DNA of 64,000 nucleotides from Hamadaea sp013361475. GTDB taxonomy: Bacteria; Actinomycetota; Actinomycetes; Mycobacteriales; Micromonosporaceae. The notes beneath the pieces are model-generated. The model made no database searches. It was not told where the DNA came from and saw only the letters and a program-made list of their open reading frames with translations. The stretch spans positions 27,054 through 91,053 of the forward strand of contig NZ_JBFAHM010000021.1 of NCBI RefSeq assembly GCF_040654195.1. The letters run 5' to 3'. The translations under genes and the position numbers were made by a program. Positions within the stretch are counted from its first letter, which is position 1; every line of letters begins with the position of its first letter. Positions 1 to 9,638 of the stretch are shown here, piece by piece.

Positions 1-1970
1 ATCGAGCCGACGTTGGCGTCGACGACCGAGTCCAGCACGCCCTCTTCGAGGCACCGCACCGACTCGACCGCTTCGATGAACAGCATCCGTTCCTGGAGGT
101 CCTCGAAGGGCGTGTCGAGGTTCGTCCCCCCGAAGTTCTCCCGCAGCCCCGGCCAGAGACCGGCCCGCTTGCCGTCCTGGTAGTCGTAGAAGCCCGCACC
201 GCCGGAACGTCCGGGCCGGCCGAACTCGTCGATCATCCGGTCGATGACCGCGTCGGCGGCGTGCGGGTGCCACGTGCCACCGGCGGCGACCGTCGCCGCG
301 GCCGTCTCCTGCCGAATCTTGCGGGGCAGGGTCAGGGTGAGCTCGTCCATCAGCGCGAGGACCGGCGCGGGGTACCCCGCCTGGCTGCTCGCCTGCTCGA
401 TGGTGGCCGCCGGGATCCCCTCGGCCAGCATCGACACGCCCTCGTTGGTGAACGTGCCGATGACCCGGCTGGTGAAGAAGCCCCGGCTGTCGTTGACGAC
501 GATGGGCGTCTTGCGCAGCCGGCGTACGACGCCGAGCGCCCGCTGCAGTGTGGCCTCGGTCGTCCGCTCCCCACGAATCACCTCGACCAGCGGCATCTTG
601 TCCACCGGCGAGAAGAAGTGCAGCCCGACGAACTCCCCCGGCTTGCTGACGCCTTCGGCGAGCATCGTGATCGGCAGGGTGGACGTGTTGGACGCGATGA
701 GCGCGTCCGGCGCGACCTGCTCGATCTCGGCGTACACCTTGTGCTTGAGGGTGGGATCCTCGAAGACCGCCTCGATGACGAGGTCCACGCCGGCCAGGTC
801 GGCGAGATCGTCGGTCGCCTGGATGCGCGCCAGGACCGCGTCCCGATCATCCGCTGTGGACTTTCCGCGGGCGACCGCCTTGTCCAACAGGCCCACCGAG
901 TACGCCTTGCCGCGCACCGCGCCTTCGACGGTCACGTCCTTGAGCACGACATCCATCCCGGCTCGGGCACACACGTACGCGATGGCGGCGCCCATCATGC
1001 CCGCGCCCACGACCGCCACCCGCCGCACCGGCGGATGACCGTCACCGACGTCCCGAGCGCCGGCGGTCTGCACGTCGAAGAACAGCGCCTTGATCATGTT
1101 CTCGGCGATCCGGCCGGTCGTCAGCTCCGTGAAATACCGCCCCTCGATGGTGAACGCGGTCTCCAGATCGACCTGCGCGCCCTCCACCGCGGCGGCGAGG
1201 ATGTTGCGCGGCGCCGGATAGGGCGCACCCTTCAACTGCTTACGCAGCAAGGCGGGCATCGCCGGCAACTGGGCGGCGAGCGCCGGAGTGGACGGAGTGC
1301 CGCCGGGAATCTTGTACCCCTTGCGGTCATAGGGTTGCGTCGCGTCCGGGTTGGCGGCGATCCAGGCACGGGCGGCGTCCATCATGCTCGCCTCGTCAGC
1401 GGCGATCTCGTCGACCAGTCCGTTCGCGAGGGCGTCCTGCGGCCGTCGCCGCTGACCGCGTACCAGCCAGTTGACCAGCGCGTCGGCCACGCCCAGCAGG
1501 CGCACCGTGCGCACGACGCCGCCGCAGCCGGGCAGCAGGCCCAGCGTGACCTCCGGGAAGCCGATCTCGATCGCCGGATTGTCGAGCACGATGCGGTGGT
1601 GGCAGCCGAGGGCGAGTTCGAGCCCGCCGCCGAGCGCCGATCCGTTGATCGCGGCGACGACCGGGCGCCCGAAGGTCTCCAGGCGGCGCACGGCGTTCTT
1701 GAGCCGCCGGGTGTCGGCCTGGGACGACTCGGCGTCGGCGGGCGTCAGCCGCAGCAGAGCCTCCAGGTCGCCACCGGCGAAGAAGGTCTTCTTCGCCGAG
1801 GTGAGGATCACGCCCGTGATCTGGTCCCGCTCCGCCTCGAGCCGCTCCACGGTCACCACGAGGCTCGCCCCGAACTCGTCGTTCATCACGTTCGCCGAAC
1901 GCCCGGGGTGGTCGAGAGTCAACAGGACGATGCCGTCGGCACCGTGCTCCCACCGGATTGTGCTGACCAT
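1..1970 (-). CDS. fadB: FadB-like 3-hydroxyacyl-CoA dehydrogenase/enoyl-CoA hydratase, C-terminus cut by window
   Basis: This is a bifunctional beta-oxidation enzyme that hydrates trans-2-enoyl-CoA and oxidises the resulting 3-hydroxyacyl-CoA with NAD. The N-terminal ~200 residues are a crotonase domain with the oxyanion-hole stretch ALGGGLELALG and the second-glutamate motif FPEVTLGLLPGCGG. A Rossmann domain follows near residue 315 (VAVVGAGMMG), then the dehydrogenase motif GLHFFSPVDKMPLVEV with its catalytic His. The reading frame runs off the left edge, so the end of the second dehydrogenase domain is missing here. The ATG at 1970 sits behind a GAGGAG ribosome site that overlaps the end of the thiolase gene 10 nt upstream, so the two are one operon (fadA then fadB). 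Family assignment is firm; substrate chain type is not visible. Confidence 0.95.
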   Translation of the reverse strand, partial: MVSTIRWEHGADGIVLLTLDHPGRSANVMNDEFGASLVVTVERLEAERDQITGVILTSAKKTFFAGGDLEALLRLTPADAESSQADTRRLKNAVRRLETFGRPVVAAINGSALGGGLELALGCHHRIVLDNPAIEIGFPEVTLGLLPGCGGVVRTVRLLGVADALVNWLVRGQRRRPQDALANGLVDEIAADEASMMDAARAWIAANPDATQPYDRKGYKIPGGTPSTPALAAQLPAMPALLRKQLKGAPYPAPRNILAAAVEGAQVDLETAFTIEGRYFTELTTGRIAENMIKALFFDVQTAGARDVGDGHPPVRRVAVVGAGMMGAAIAYVCARAGMDVVLKDVTVEGAVRGKAYSVGLLDKAVARGKSTADDRDAVLARIQATDDLADLAGVDLVIEAVFEDPTLKHKVYAEIEQVAPDALIASNTSTLPITMLAEGVSKPGEFVGLHFFSPVDKMPLVEVIRGERTTEATLQRALGVVRRLRKTPIVVNDSRGFFTSRVIGTFTNEGVSMLAEGIPAATIEQASSQAGYPAPVLALMDELTLTLPRKIRQETAAATVAAGGTWHPHAADAVIDRMIDEFGRPGRSGGAGFYDYQDGKRAGLWPGLRENFGGTNLDTPFEDLQERMLFIEAVESVRCLEEGVLDSVVDANVGS

Positions 1971-1980
1971 TCGTGACTCC

Positions 1981-3195
<1,215 letters not shown>

Positions 3196-3379
3196 GGCCA
3201 AGCTCCTCGCTGCTCACCCGAATGCGAATTCCGCCTAACTTTCGTCGAGCTCGCCGCTGGTTGTCAAGCGGTCGGCGTACGCGAAGCCCGCTGGCCGACC
3301 GGAGCCTGGAGCGCGTTCGGCGAACGCGACGGACCGCGGCCGCTGCGACCTTCTCGCGAGGTGGCGCTAACGTGTACGG

Positions 3380-4570
3380 GTGCGAGCAGCAGCGAGCGGC
3401 GAGAGCCCCGTAGCAACGAAGCGGCCGAAAGACCGGAAGGATCGCATCGCGCTGGCCGGGGCCGAGCTGTTCTGCGAGCGGGGCTACCACCGAGTCTCGG
3501 TCGACGAGATCGCCGCCGTCGTCGGCATCAGCGGGCCCGCCGTCTACCGGCACTTCCCGAACAAGTACGCGATCCTCGTGCACGCCACCCGGGACGTCGC
3601 CGGCGCACTGCTCGCCGCGACCGCCGACCCGCACGGGACGACCGCCGAAGGCATCCTTGACGAACAGCTCGGCGCACTCGCTGGAGTCGCCGTCGCCAAG
3701 CGGCGCGTCGCCGGCCTCTACCAATGGGAGCGGCGCTACCTCACTCCCGAGCACCGGCAGGAATTCGCGGCGATGCTCGCCACCCTGGTGAGCCGCCTCG
3801 CCGACCCGCTCCGCGACCTGCGGCCCGACCTCACCGCCGGACAGTCGGAGTTCCTGGTCAACGCCGCGCTCAGCGCCTTCGGCAGCGTCTCCGTCCATCG
3901 CGCGACCACTGCAGGCACCGAACAGCTGCTCACCCGGGTCGCGTGGACGCTGCTGCGGGCCGACGCGCCCCAGCCACCGGCGCCCGAGCCCACGGCGCCC
4001 GATGCCGCCCCCGTACGCCCGGCGTCGCGTCGTGAACTGCTGCTGAGCGAGGCGATCCGGCTGTTCCATCATCAGGGCTACCACGCCGTCGCCGTCGAGG
4101 ACATCGGACGGGCCGCCGGGATGCAGGCCTCCAGCGTGTACCGCTACTTCCCCAGCAAGGCCGACCTGCTCGCAGCCGCGTACTACCGGGCCACAGACCG
4201 TCTTTCGGGCGCCACGACGGCGGCGATCGCCGAGGCGAAGGACCCGGCCGACGCCCTGAACCGCGTCGTGCACGCGTACGTCGCCTTCGCGTTCGGCCAG
4301 AGCGACCTCGTCGCCGTGTACCTGGCGGAGAACAACAATCTGCCCGACGAGGATCGCCACCAGTTGCGGGGGGCGCAGCGCGCACACGTCGAGGAATGGG
4401 TGCGCCTCGTCGTCGCCGTGCGACCAGATATGCCGGTCGCCGACGCCCGGGTGCTCGTGCACGCCGTCCTCAACGTCATCACCGACATCGGCCGGCTCGG
4501 CCGCTTCGACCGCGCCACGGGCTACGACGTCCAGACGGCCCGCCTCGCCCTGGCGGTGCTGCGGGCGTGA
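3380..4570 (+). CDS. TetR-family regulator with two TetR DNA-binding domains
   Basis: The protein carries two complete TetR units in one 396-residue chain. The first HTH is near residues 15-60 (GISGPAVYRHFPNKYAI) and the second near 220-265 (MQASSVYRYFPSKADLL), each followed by a helical region. Such double regulators occur in actinobacteria, often near acyl-CoA catabolism, but most TetR proteins have one HTH and about 200 residues. The start is the GTG at 3380: a TAACGT -10 box at 3368-3373 ends 6 nt before it, which fits leaderless transcription. The gene is divergent from fadA and followed by a paralogue (same order of domains) at 4653. Control of the adjacent fadAB and lcp genes is inferred from position only. 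Confidence 0.88.
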   Translation: MRAAASGESPVATKRPKDRKDRIALAGAELFCERGYHRVSVDEIAAVVGISGPAVYRHFPNKYAILVHATRDVAGALLAATADPHGTTAEGILDEQLGALAGVAVAKRRVAGLYQWERRYLTPEHRQEFAAMLATLVSRLADPLRDLRPDLTAGQSEFLVNAALSAFGSVSVHRATTAGTEQLLTRVAWTLLRADAPQPPAPEPTAPDAAPVRPASRRELLLSEAIRLFHHQGYHAVAVEDIGRAAGMQASSVYRYFPSKADLLAAAYYRATDRLSGATTAAIAEAKDPADALNRVVHAYVAFAFGQSDLVAVYLAENNNLPDEDRHQLRGAQRAHVEEWVRLVVAVRPDMPVADARVLVHAVLNVITDIGRLGRFDRATGYDVQTARLALAVLRA

Positions 4571-4652
4571 GCTGTCGGCCGACCGGTCGACGACGCTGTG
4601 ATTGACTAGCAGGCATGGTCCTGTGCCCGCCCACGTCGCCGCGAGGGAACCT

Positions 4653-5816
4653 GTGACCAGCGGGCCGACCGCGGCCACCCGGCCGCGCAACCGTAAGCAG
4701 ATCATCGTCGACGCGGCCGGTCAGGTGTTCAGCGAACGCGGCTACCACGCGGCGTCCATGGAGGAGATCGCCGCCGTCGTGGGGATCAGCGCGGCCGCGC
4801 TGTACCGGCACTTCCCGAACAAGTACGCGCTGTTCGCCGAGTGCGCCAACATCATGGTGGACAACCTCGTCGCCGCCGTCGACGAGTTGCCCGGCGACGC
4901 GGCTCTGTCGGATGCGCTCGTCGCCCTCACCCGGGTCACCGTCGCCCATCGTGCGTCCGGCGGCCTCTACCGTTGGGAAGCCCGCTACCTGGAACGGCCG
5001 GACCGTCGCGTACTCCGGGCGAAGTTCGCCCACGTCGTCGGCCGCGTCACCGAGCTGGCCCGGCGCGAGTACGCGCTCCCGGACGAACACCTGCGAGCCG
5101 TGGCAGCGCTCGGCGCCATCGGGTCCGTCACGATGCATCACACCTCGATCGCTCAACGGCGGATGGAAGAGCTGCTGCTGGACTCCGCGATGCGCGTGGT
5201 CGCCACCGATCCGGCGGCCGCCGCGGGCAGTGCCCGCCTGGTCGAGCTGCCGGCGCAACCCGTGCCCCGGACGCGCCGCGCCGAGATCCTCGCGGCGGCC
5301 ATTCCGTTGTTCGCCCGCGACGGCTTCGCCACCGTCACGAACGCCCAGATCGCTCAGGCCGTGGGACTCGCACCCTCCGCGATCTATCGCCAGTACCCCG
5401 GCAAGGTCGACATCCTCGTCGCAGCCTGCCTCCAGGCCGCCGGGCTGCTGGCGCAGGCGGTCGAACGCAGCCTGCACCACGCGGCCGACCCCCGGGAGGC
5501 CCTGGTCACGCTGGCCGCGACCTACGTGGCCTACTGCTTCGAGCACAACGCCCTCAACAGCGTGGCCGAGGCCGAGGTCGCCGGTCTGCCCGCCGATCTG
5601 CAGCGCCCCGTGATCCTCGCGCAACGCGAGCACATCGCCGTCTGGGAACACCAACTGCGGCTGGTACGCCCGGAGTTGGACCCGCGGCAGGCCCGGCTGT
5701 TGGTCCACGCGGGCTTCGGTGTGGTGGTGGAGGCCGGGCGCGCACTGCGCTGGCAGGACGCCCCCGGCCACCGGGACGCCGTGACCGCCTTGGCCACCGG
5801 CGCGTTGACGCTGTGA
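4653..5816 (+). CDS. TetR-family regulator with two TetR DNA-binding domains, paralogue of 3380-4570
   Basis: This is a second 387-residue double-TetR protein. HTH 1 contains GISAAALYRHFPNKYALF and HTH 2 contains LAPSAIYRQYPGKVDIL. It shares domain order and many identical blocks with the preceding gene, so the two arose by gene duplication. The chosen start is the GTG at 4653, preceded by GAGGGA at a proper distance; an in-frame TTG at 4602 lacks a ribosome site. It ends 14 nt before the convergent stop of the rubber-oxygenase gene. A role in repressing the lcp/acyl-CoA block is likely from context, and the ligand is unknown. Confidence 0.87.
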   Translation: MTSGPTAATRPRNRKQIIVDAAGQVFSERGYHAASMEEIAAVVGISAAALYRHFPNKYALFAECANIMVDNLVAAVDELPGDAALSDALVALTRVTVAHRASGGLYRWEARYLERPDRRVLRAKFAHVVGRVTELARREYALPDEHLRAVAALGAIGSVTMHHTSIAQRRMEELLLDSAMRVVATDPAAAAGSARLVELPAQPVPRTRRAEILAAAIPLFARDGFATVTNAQIAQAVGLAPSAIYRQYPGKVDILVAACLQAAGLLAQAVERSLHHAADPREALVTLAATYVAYCFEHNALNSVAEAEVAGLPADLQRPVILAQREHIAVWEHQLRLVRPELDPRQARLLVHAGFGVVVEAGRALRWQDAPGHRDAVTALATGALTL

Positions 5817-5829
5817 CGCGTACGCCGGC

Positions 5830-7047
5830 TCAGCTGCCGGGCCGGTTGCCCGTCGGAATGGTGATCGGGGTGTAGCTCGTCGAGGTGCCGTTGTTGAGGA
5901 ACAGCATCGCCATGCCCCGGATGAACTGGTCGAAGAGGGAGAACCCCTCCGGCACGATCGGCGACAGACCCTCTCGGAACAGGACGTACGCCGGCCAGCC
6001 GACCTCGATCAGGCTTCGCGAGACGTAGTCGCGCGGCAGCTGCAGCCAGTTGCCGATCTTGTCGCTGAGCACGTAGCGCGAGAACTCCCGCTGGAATCCC
6101 TTGGTCACGCCCAGGTCGACCGAGGACGTCAGGTTCAGCAGGATGTTGGCCAGGTCGATGCCTTCCGGCGTCGGGCCCAGCAGCGGCGTGAGCACATACT
6201 TCGACTGCTCTTCGGCCGCCGCCCAGCTCGCCGGGATGAAGTCGTCGCGTACGCCGAGCAGGTGCAGCGCCACCTGCCACATGTGCAGGTACGCCGCCTC
6301 CTCCGCCGACGACATCCGCAGCCCGAAAGAACGCCACTCCAGCAGCTTGCGGTGCACGTAGGTGCCCAGGCTGTGGAAGGTGATCAGGATGTCGCCGTTG
6401 CTGATCGGAATCGGGTTGTCGGTGACCGCCCGCCATTGGGCCGACTGCGGCAGCAGATGGCGTACCGCCGCGTGGGTCAGCCGCGTCTTGTTCGAGGTGA
6501 CCACGAAGTGGCCGGTGGGCTTGAACGCGTCCATCGCGCTCAGGTCGTAGCCGTAGGTGAACGTCTTCGCCGCGCGCATCTGCATGCCGGCGCCGCCCTC
6601 GGACCAGTAGACGTTGCGGGCCTCCCGCGGGATCACGGTGCTCATGATTCCGCTGCCCAGTCCGTACAGCAGGAACAGGTACATGCTCATGCGCTTGTTG
6701 AACTGCGCGGCGAGGTCCAGCTTGGCCTGGTCCGCCCACGACGGCAGCTTGTTGTAGGTCCGCAGATAGGTGGTGAGCTGAGCCGGCAGACCGCTGGGCA
6801 ACGGGTCACCGTTGTTGACCCATGACAGGAACGCCGTGTTGACGGCCGGAATCTGATTGCCGTCGAGCAGCGACGCGACCAGCGGGTCGGTGGCGTCGTC
6901 CCAGACGTCCCACGGGTCGGTGACCGTGTCGGTTGCGGCGATGGAACCCGCGGACGACCACGCCCACGCCTTCGGAGCTTCCGTCGTGGCTACCAGACCC
7001 AGCGCGGCACCGAGGGTCAGGATGCTTCTTCTGCTGAGATTTTGCAT
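5830..7047 (-). CDS. lcp: Latex clearing protein-type rubber oxygenase (DUF2236), Tat-exported
   Basis: Lcp is a secreted b-type haem dioxygenase that cleaves double bonds of cis-1,4-polyisoprene, giving oligomers with aldehyde and ketone ends. The 405-residue protein starts with a twin-arginine signal (SRRSILTLGAALGLV, then a WAWSSAG cleavage region). The residues that define Lcp of Streptomyces K30 are present with one constant offset of six: Arg158, Lys161 and Thr162 in QMRAAKTFTYGYDL match R164/K167/T168, and His192 in RLTHAAVRHLLP matches the axial haem ligand His198. His197 matches His203. This makes a true rubber oxygenase more likely than a remote DUF2236 protein. It is divergent from the acyl-CoA dehydrogenase operon. 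No oxiAB aldehyde dehydrogenase genes are adjacent. Confidence 0.88.
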   Translation of the reverse strand: MQNLSRRSILTLGAALGLVATTEAPKAWAWSSAGSIAATDTVTDPWDVWDDATDPLVASLLDGNQIPAVNTAFLSWVNNGDPLPSGLPAQLTTYLRTYNKLPSWADQAKLDLAAQFNKRMSMYLFLLYGLGSGIMSTVIPREARNVYWSEGGAGMQMRAAKTFTYGYDLSAMDAFKPTGHFVVTSNKTRLTHAAVRHLLPQSAQWRAVTDNPIPISNGDILITFHSLGTYVHRKLLEWRSFGLRMSSAEEAAYLHMWQVALHLLGVRDDFIPASWAAAEEQSKYVLTPLLGPTPEGIDLANILLNLTSSVDLGVTKGFQREFSRYVLSDKIGNWLQLPRDYVSRSLIEVGWPAYVLFREGLSPIVPEGFSLFDQFIRGMAMLFLNNGTSTSYTPITIPTGNRPGS

Positions 7048-7142
7048 TCGCGCACCTACCTACCGGTCGGCCGGACGTTGCCTTGAGCACCGGCTTGTGG
7101 CGACGATACGAGCAGGTTTCAAGTCATCCGGTCATGTGATTT

Positions 7143-7156
7143 TCTATTAACATAGA
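7143..7156. promoter_or_regulatory. AT-rich inverted repeat between lcp and the acyl-CoA dehydrogenase operon
   Basis: The arms TCTAT and ATAGA flank a TAAC spacer in the most AT-rich stretch of this divergent region. The site lies about 95 nt upstream of lcp and just before the leader ORF/dehydrogenase. It is a plausible operator for one of the nearby TetR proteins and may overlap a -10 element. The dyad is seen directly; the function is inferred. Confidence 0.35.
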
Positions 7157-7190
7157 GGAGGGCAACTCGACCGGCAAGAGGAGATGTTCG

Positions 7191-7238
7191 ATGCGTTCGA
7201 CCGCGCGTATGCGAGCCTTCTCCCCGGCCGACGCATGA
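7191..7238 (+). CDS. Possible 15-codon leader ORF translationally coupled to the acyl-CoA dehydrogenase
   Basis: An ATG at 7191 stands 7 nt after a strong GAGGAG ribosome site and opens a 15-codon frame (MRSTARMRAFSPADA). Its TGA stop overlaps the in-frame ATG at 7235 of the downstream dehydrogenase in an ATGA arrangement. The best ribosome site of the region therefore serves the short frame, and the large gene would be translated by coupling. Nothing is known of such a peptide; it may be only a translation starter. Confidence 0.4.
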   Translation: MRSTARMRAFSPADA

Positions 7239-8494
7239 CCGGTGCCCATCGGAATATCAGCGACGAAACAGAGAGCGGAACCATGCGAGATGACCCCGGA
7301 AGCGCCGAAGCGCCGGCGAACACAACGTCCGGACCGGCCGCGGACGACCTCACGGAGCGGGTGCGAAGCTTCGTCGATCACCAGGTGATTCCGGTCGAGG
7401 ACGAGATCGCGACCGACCGGGAGACCTGCGCGAGACTTCGCACAGCCGCGCGCGCTGCCGGACTGTTCGCCCCGTCCGCGCCGACCGCGTACGGCGGACT
7501 GGGATTGTCGATGCTCGAGCAGGCCGCCGTCCTGGAAGAGGCCGGCCGGAGTCTGGCCGGACCGCTCGTGTTGAACTGCGCTGCGCCCGACGAGGGCAAC
7601 ATGACGCTGCTCGACCACGTGGCCACGCCGACCCAACGCGAGCAGTACCTTCGACCGTTGGCGGCGGGCGAGATCCGCTCGGCGTTCGCCATGACCGAAC
7701 CCGCCCCCGGCGCCGGATCGGATCCCACCGCGTTGACCACGACGGCCGTCCGTGACCGCGGCGACTGGGTGATCGAGGGCCGGAAATGGTTCATCACCGG
7801 GGCCGACGGCGCCGCCTTCCTCATCGTGATGGCCCGCACCGGCCCCGACGCCGCCACGATGTTCCTCGTCGACGCCGGTACGCCCGGACTGACGGTCGGC
7901 CGGCACATCCCCACGATCGACGGCGGCTTCGTCGGCGGGCACTGCCAGGTGGCGCTCGAACGCTGCCGGGTGCCGTCGTCCGCCGTCCTGGGTGAGGTCG
8001 ACCGCGGCTTCGCCAACGCCCAGGTACGACTGGGACCCGCGCGCCTGACCCACTGCATGCGCTGGCTCGGCATCGCCCGGCGCGCCCACGAGATCATGCT
8101 CGGCTACGTCCTCGACCGGGAACTGTTCGGCAGCCGGCTCGCCGACCTCGGTCTCGCCCAGCACCTCATCGCCGACAACGAGATCGACCTCGCGGCGTCC
8201 CGCGCGCTGGTCCGCACCACCGCCGCGACGCTGGACGAGCGGGGACGCGCGAACAACGAGACGTCGATCGCGAAGACGTTCGTCTCCGAAGCCGTCGGGC
8301 GGATCGTCGATCGTTCCGTGCAGTTGTGCGGCGCTCAGGGCGTCTCGCACGACCTGCCGCTGGCTCGATTCCTCGCCGAGGTACGCCCGTTTCGCATCTA
8401 CGACGGCGCGTCCGAGGTGCATCGCTGGGCGGTGGCCCGCCGCGCGGTACGCCGCTACGAAGCCGCTCGGACCGCCGGAGCGACGCATGCCTGA
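7235..8494 (+). CDS. Acyl-CoA dehydrogenase family protein (ACAD10/11, LvaC-like)
   Basis: This FAD-dependent acyl-CoA dehydrogenase fold has the N-terminal helical domain (YGGLGLSMLEQAAVLEEAG), the FAD/substrate region FAMTEPAPGAGSDP and WFITGADGA, and a C-terminal IYDGASEVHRW in which Asp replaces the usual catalytic Glu of YEG. The YDG-type motif and the gene partner, an APH-family kinase overlapping by 8 nt, point to the ACAD10/11 or LvaC group, which acts on 4-phosphoacyl-CoA made from 4-hydroxyacyl-CoA. The start is uncertain: ATG 7235 is coupled to the short leader ORF, while ATG 7283 gives a shorter N-terminus. An ordinary dehydrogenase on branched acyl-CoA is the main alternative. 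Confidence 0.85.
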   Translation: MTGAHRNISDETESGTMRDDPGSAEAPANTTSGPAADDLTERVRSFVDHQVIPVEDEIATDRETCARLRTAARAAGLFAPSAPTAYGGLGLSMLEQAAVLEEAGRSLAGPLVLNCAAPDEGNMTLLDHVATPTQREQYLRPLAAGEIRSAFAMTEPAPGAGSDPTALTTTAVRDRGDWVIEGRKWFITGADGAAFLIVMARTGPDAATMFLVDAGTPGLTVGRHIPTIDGGFVGGHCQVALERCRVPSSAVLGEVDRGFANAQVRLGPARLTHCMRWLGIARRAHEIMLGYVLDRELFGSRLADLGLAQHLIADNEIDLAASRALVRTTAATLDERGRANNETSIAKTFVSEAVGRIVDRSVQLCGAQGVSHDLPLARFLAEVRPFRIYDGASEVHRWAVARRAVRRYEAARTAGATHA

Positions 8495-9581
8495 GAAGGA
8501 CGCTGACCTGCCCGGCCTGCCGATCGAGCCGGTGACGGCGTACTTGCGCGACCGGCTGCCCGACGCCGATCCGACCGCCCCTTGGCAGGCCGACCTGCTC
8601 ACGGGCGGCCGGAGCAACCTCACCTACCGCATCAGTCAGGGCGGCAAGTCGTGGGTGCTGCGCCGGCCACCGCTCGGTCATGTGATGCCCAAAGCGCACG
8701 ACATGGCCCGCGAATATCGCGTCCTGTGCGGGTTGGATCGGACGCCGGTGCCCAGCGCGCGGCCGTACCTGCTCTGCGAAGACCAGTCCGTCCTCGGCGC
8801 GCCCTTCCTCGTCATGGAACACGTCGACGGCGTCGTGCTGTCCGTAGCGGACGACTGCGACGGCCTGTCCGCCGGACGCGCGGCGACGATCACCGATGCC
8901 CTCGTCCGGACCCTGGCGACCTTGCACGACGCCGACCTCACCGGCACCGGCCTGGAAACCTTCGGCCGACCGGCGGGCTACCTCAGCCGTCAGGCTGCAC
9001 TGTGGACGGTCCAATGGGAACGGACCAAGGTACGCGATGTGCCGGGGTTCGACCACCTCGCCCGCTGGCTGGCCACCCACACCGTCGCGTATGCCGACCG
9101 GCCCTCGGCGCTCGTGCACGGCGACTACCGCCTCGACAACCTCATCCTCGCGCCGGACACCGCAGAACTGGTCCCAGACACCGCCGAAGTACGCGCGGTG
9201 CTGGATTGGGAGATGGCCACCCGTGGCGATCCCGTCTGCGACGTCGCCCTCCTGCTCGTCTACTGGACCGAACCCGGTGACACCCTTCGGCGGCAGGTGC
9301 CCGTCGCCCTCGGCGTCACCGATCGACCGGGATTCGGCCGCCGCGCGGACGTCCTCCAGGCGTACGCCGCCCTCCGCCCGGTCGAGGACGACCATCTCGC
9401 GGTGTGCCTGGCGCTCACCTGTCTCAAGCTCGCGGTCGTCATGGAGTCGATCTACTTCCGCCATCTCCAGGGCAAGCAGCTGGGATCGGACGCGGCGGAC
9501 ATGGCGGGAGCCGCGGGAGCGCTCGTGGAACTGGGCCTCCGCGTCACCGGTGGGGAAGGCGTCGCGGCGCTGGGCTCGTGA
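8487..9581 (+). CDS. Phosphotransferase family protein (APH fold; ACAD10/11 N-domain, LvaA-like)
   Basis: The 364-residue protein has the aminoglycoside-phosphotransferase/choline-kinase fold. LLTGGRSNLTYRI forms the nucleotide loop, VLRRPP carries the ATP-binding lysine-equivalent region, HGDYRLDNLI is the catalytic loop and LDWEMATRGDPVCD is the metal-binding DxD region. Relatives are the kinase half of ACAD10/11 and LvaA, which phosphorylate the 4-hydroxyl of acyl-CoA. Its ATG lies inside the dehydrogenase gene (8-nt overlap), so the two are translated together and probably act in sequence. Antibiotic resistance is unlikely given this partner. Confidence 0.87.
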   Translation: MPEKDADLPGLPIEPVTAYLRDRLPDADPTAPWQADLLTGGRSNLTYRISQGGKSWVLRRPPLGHVMPKAHDMAREYRVLCGLDRTPVPSARPYLLCEDQSVLGAPFLVMEHVDGVVLSVADDCDGLSAGRAATITDALVRTLATLHDADLTGTGLETFGRPAGYLSRQAALWTVQWERTKVRDVPGFDHLARWLATHTVAYADRPSALVHGDYRLDNLILAPDTAELVPDTAEVRAVLDWEMATRGDPVCDVALLLVYWTEPGDTLRRQVPVALGVTDRPGFGRRADVLQAYAALRPVEDDHLAVCLALTCLKLAVVMESIYFRHLQGKQLGSDAADMAGAAGALVELGLRVTGGEGVAALGS

Positions 9582-9594
9582 AGCGAACACGGAA

Positions 9595-9623
9595 AGCCCC
9601 GCCGGTCGAGGACCGACGGGGCT
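9595..9623. terminator. Bidirectional hairpin between convergent genes
   Basis: Arms AGCCCCG/CGGGGCT and CGGTC/GACCG pair around a GAG loop with one mismatch. The site lies between the phosphotransferase stop (9581) and the protease stop (9639), so it can serve both strands. Confidence 0.75.
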
Positions 9624-9638
9624 GTTGTGCGCGTACGC

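Noticed and set aside
261..1976. Long plus-strand open frame (571 codons)
   Set aside because: It is the antisense shadow of fadB. Its translation is Arg/Gly/His-rich with no domain, while the minus strand has a perfect enzyme.
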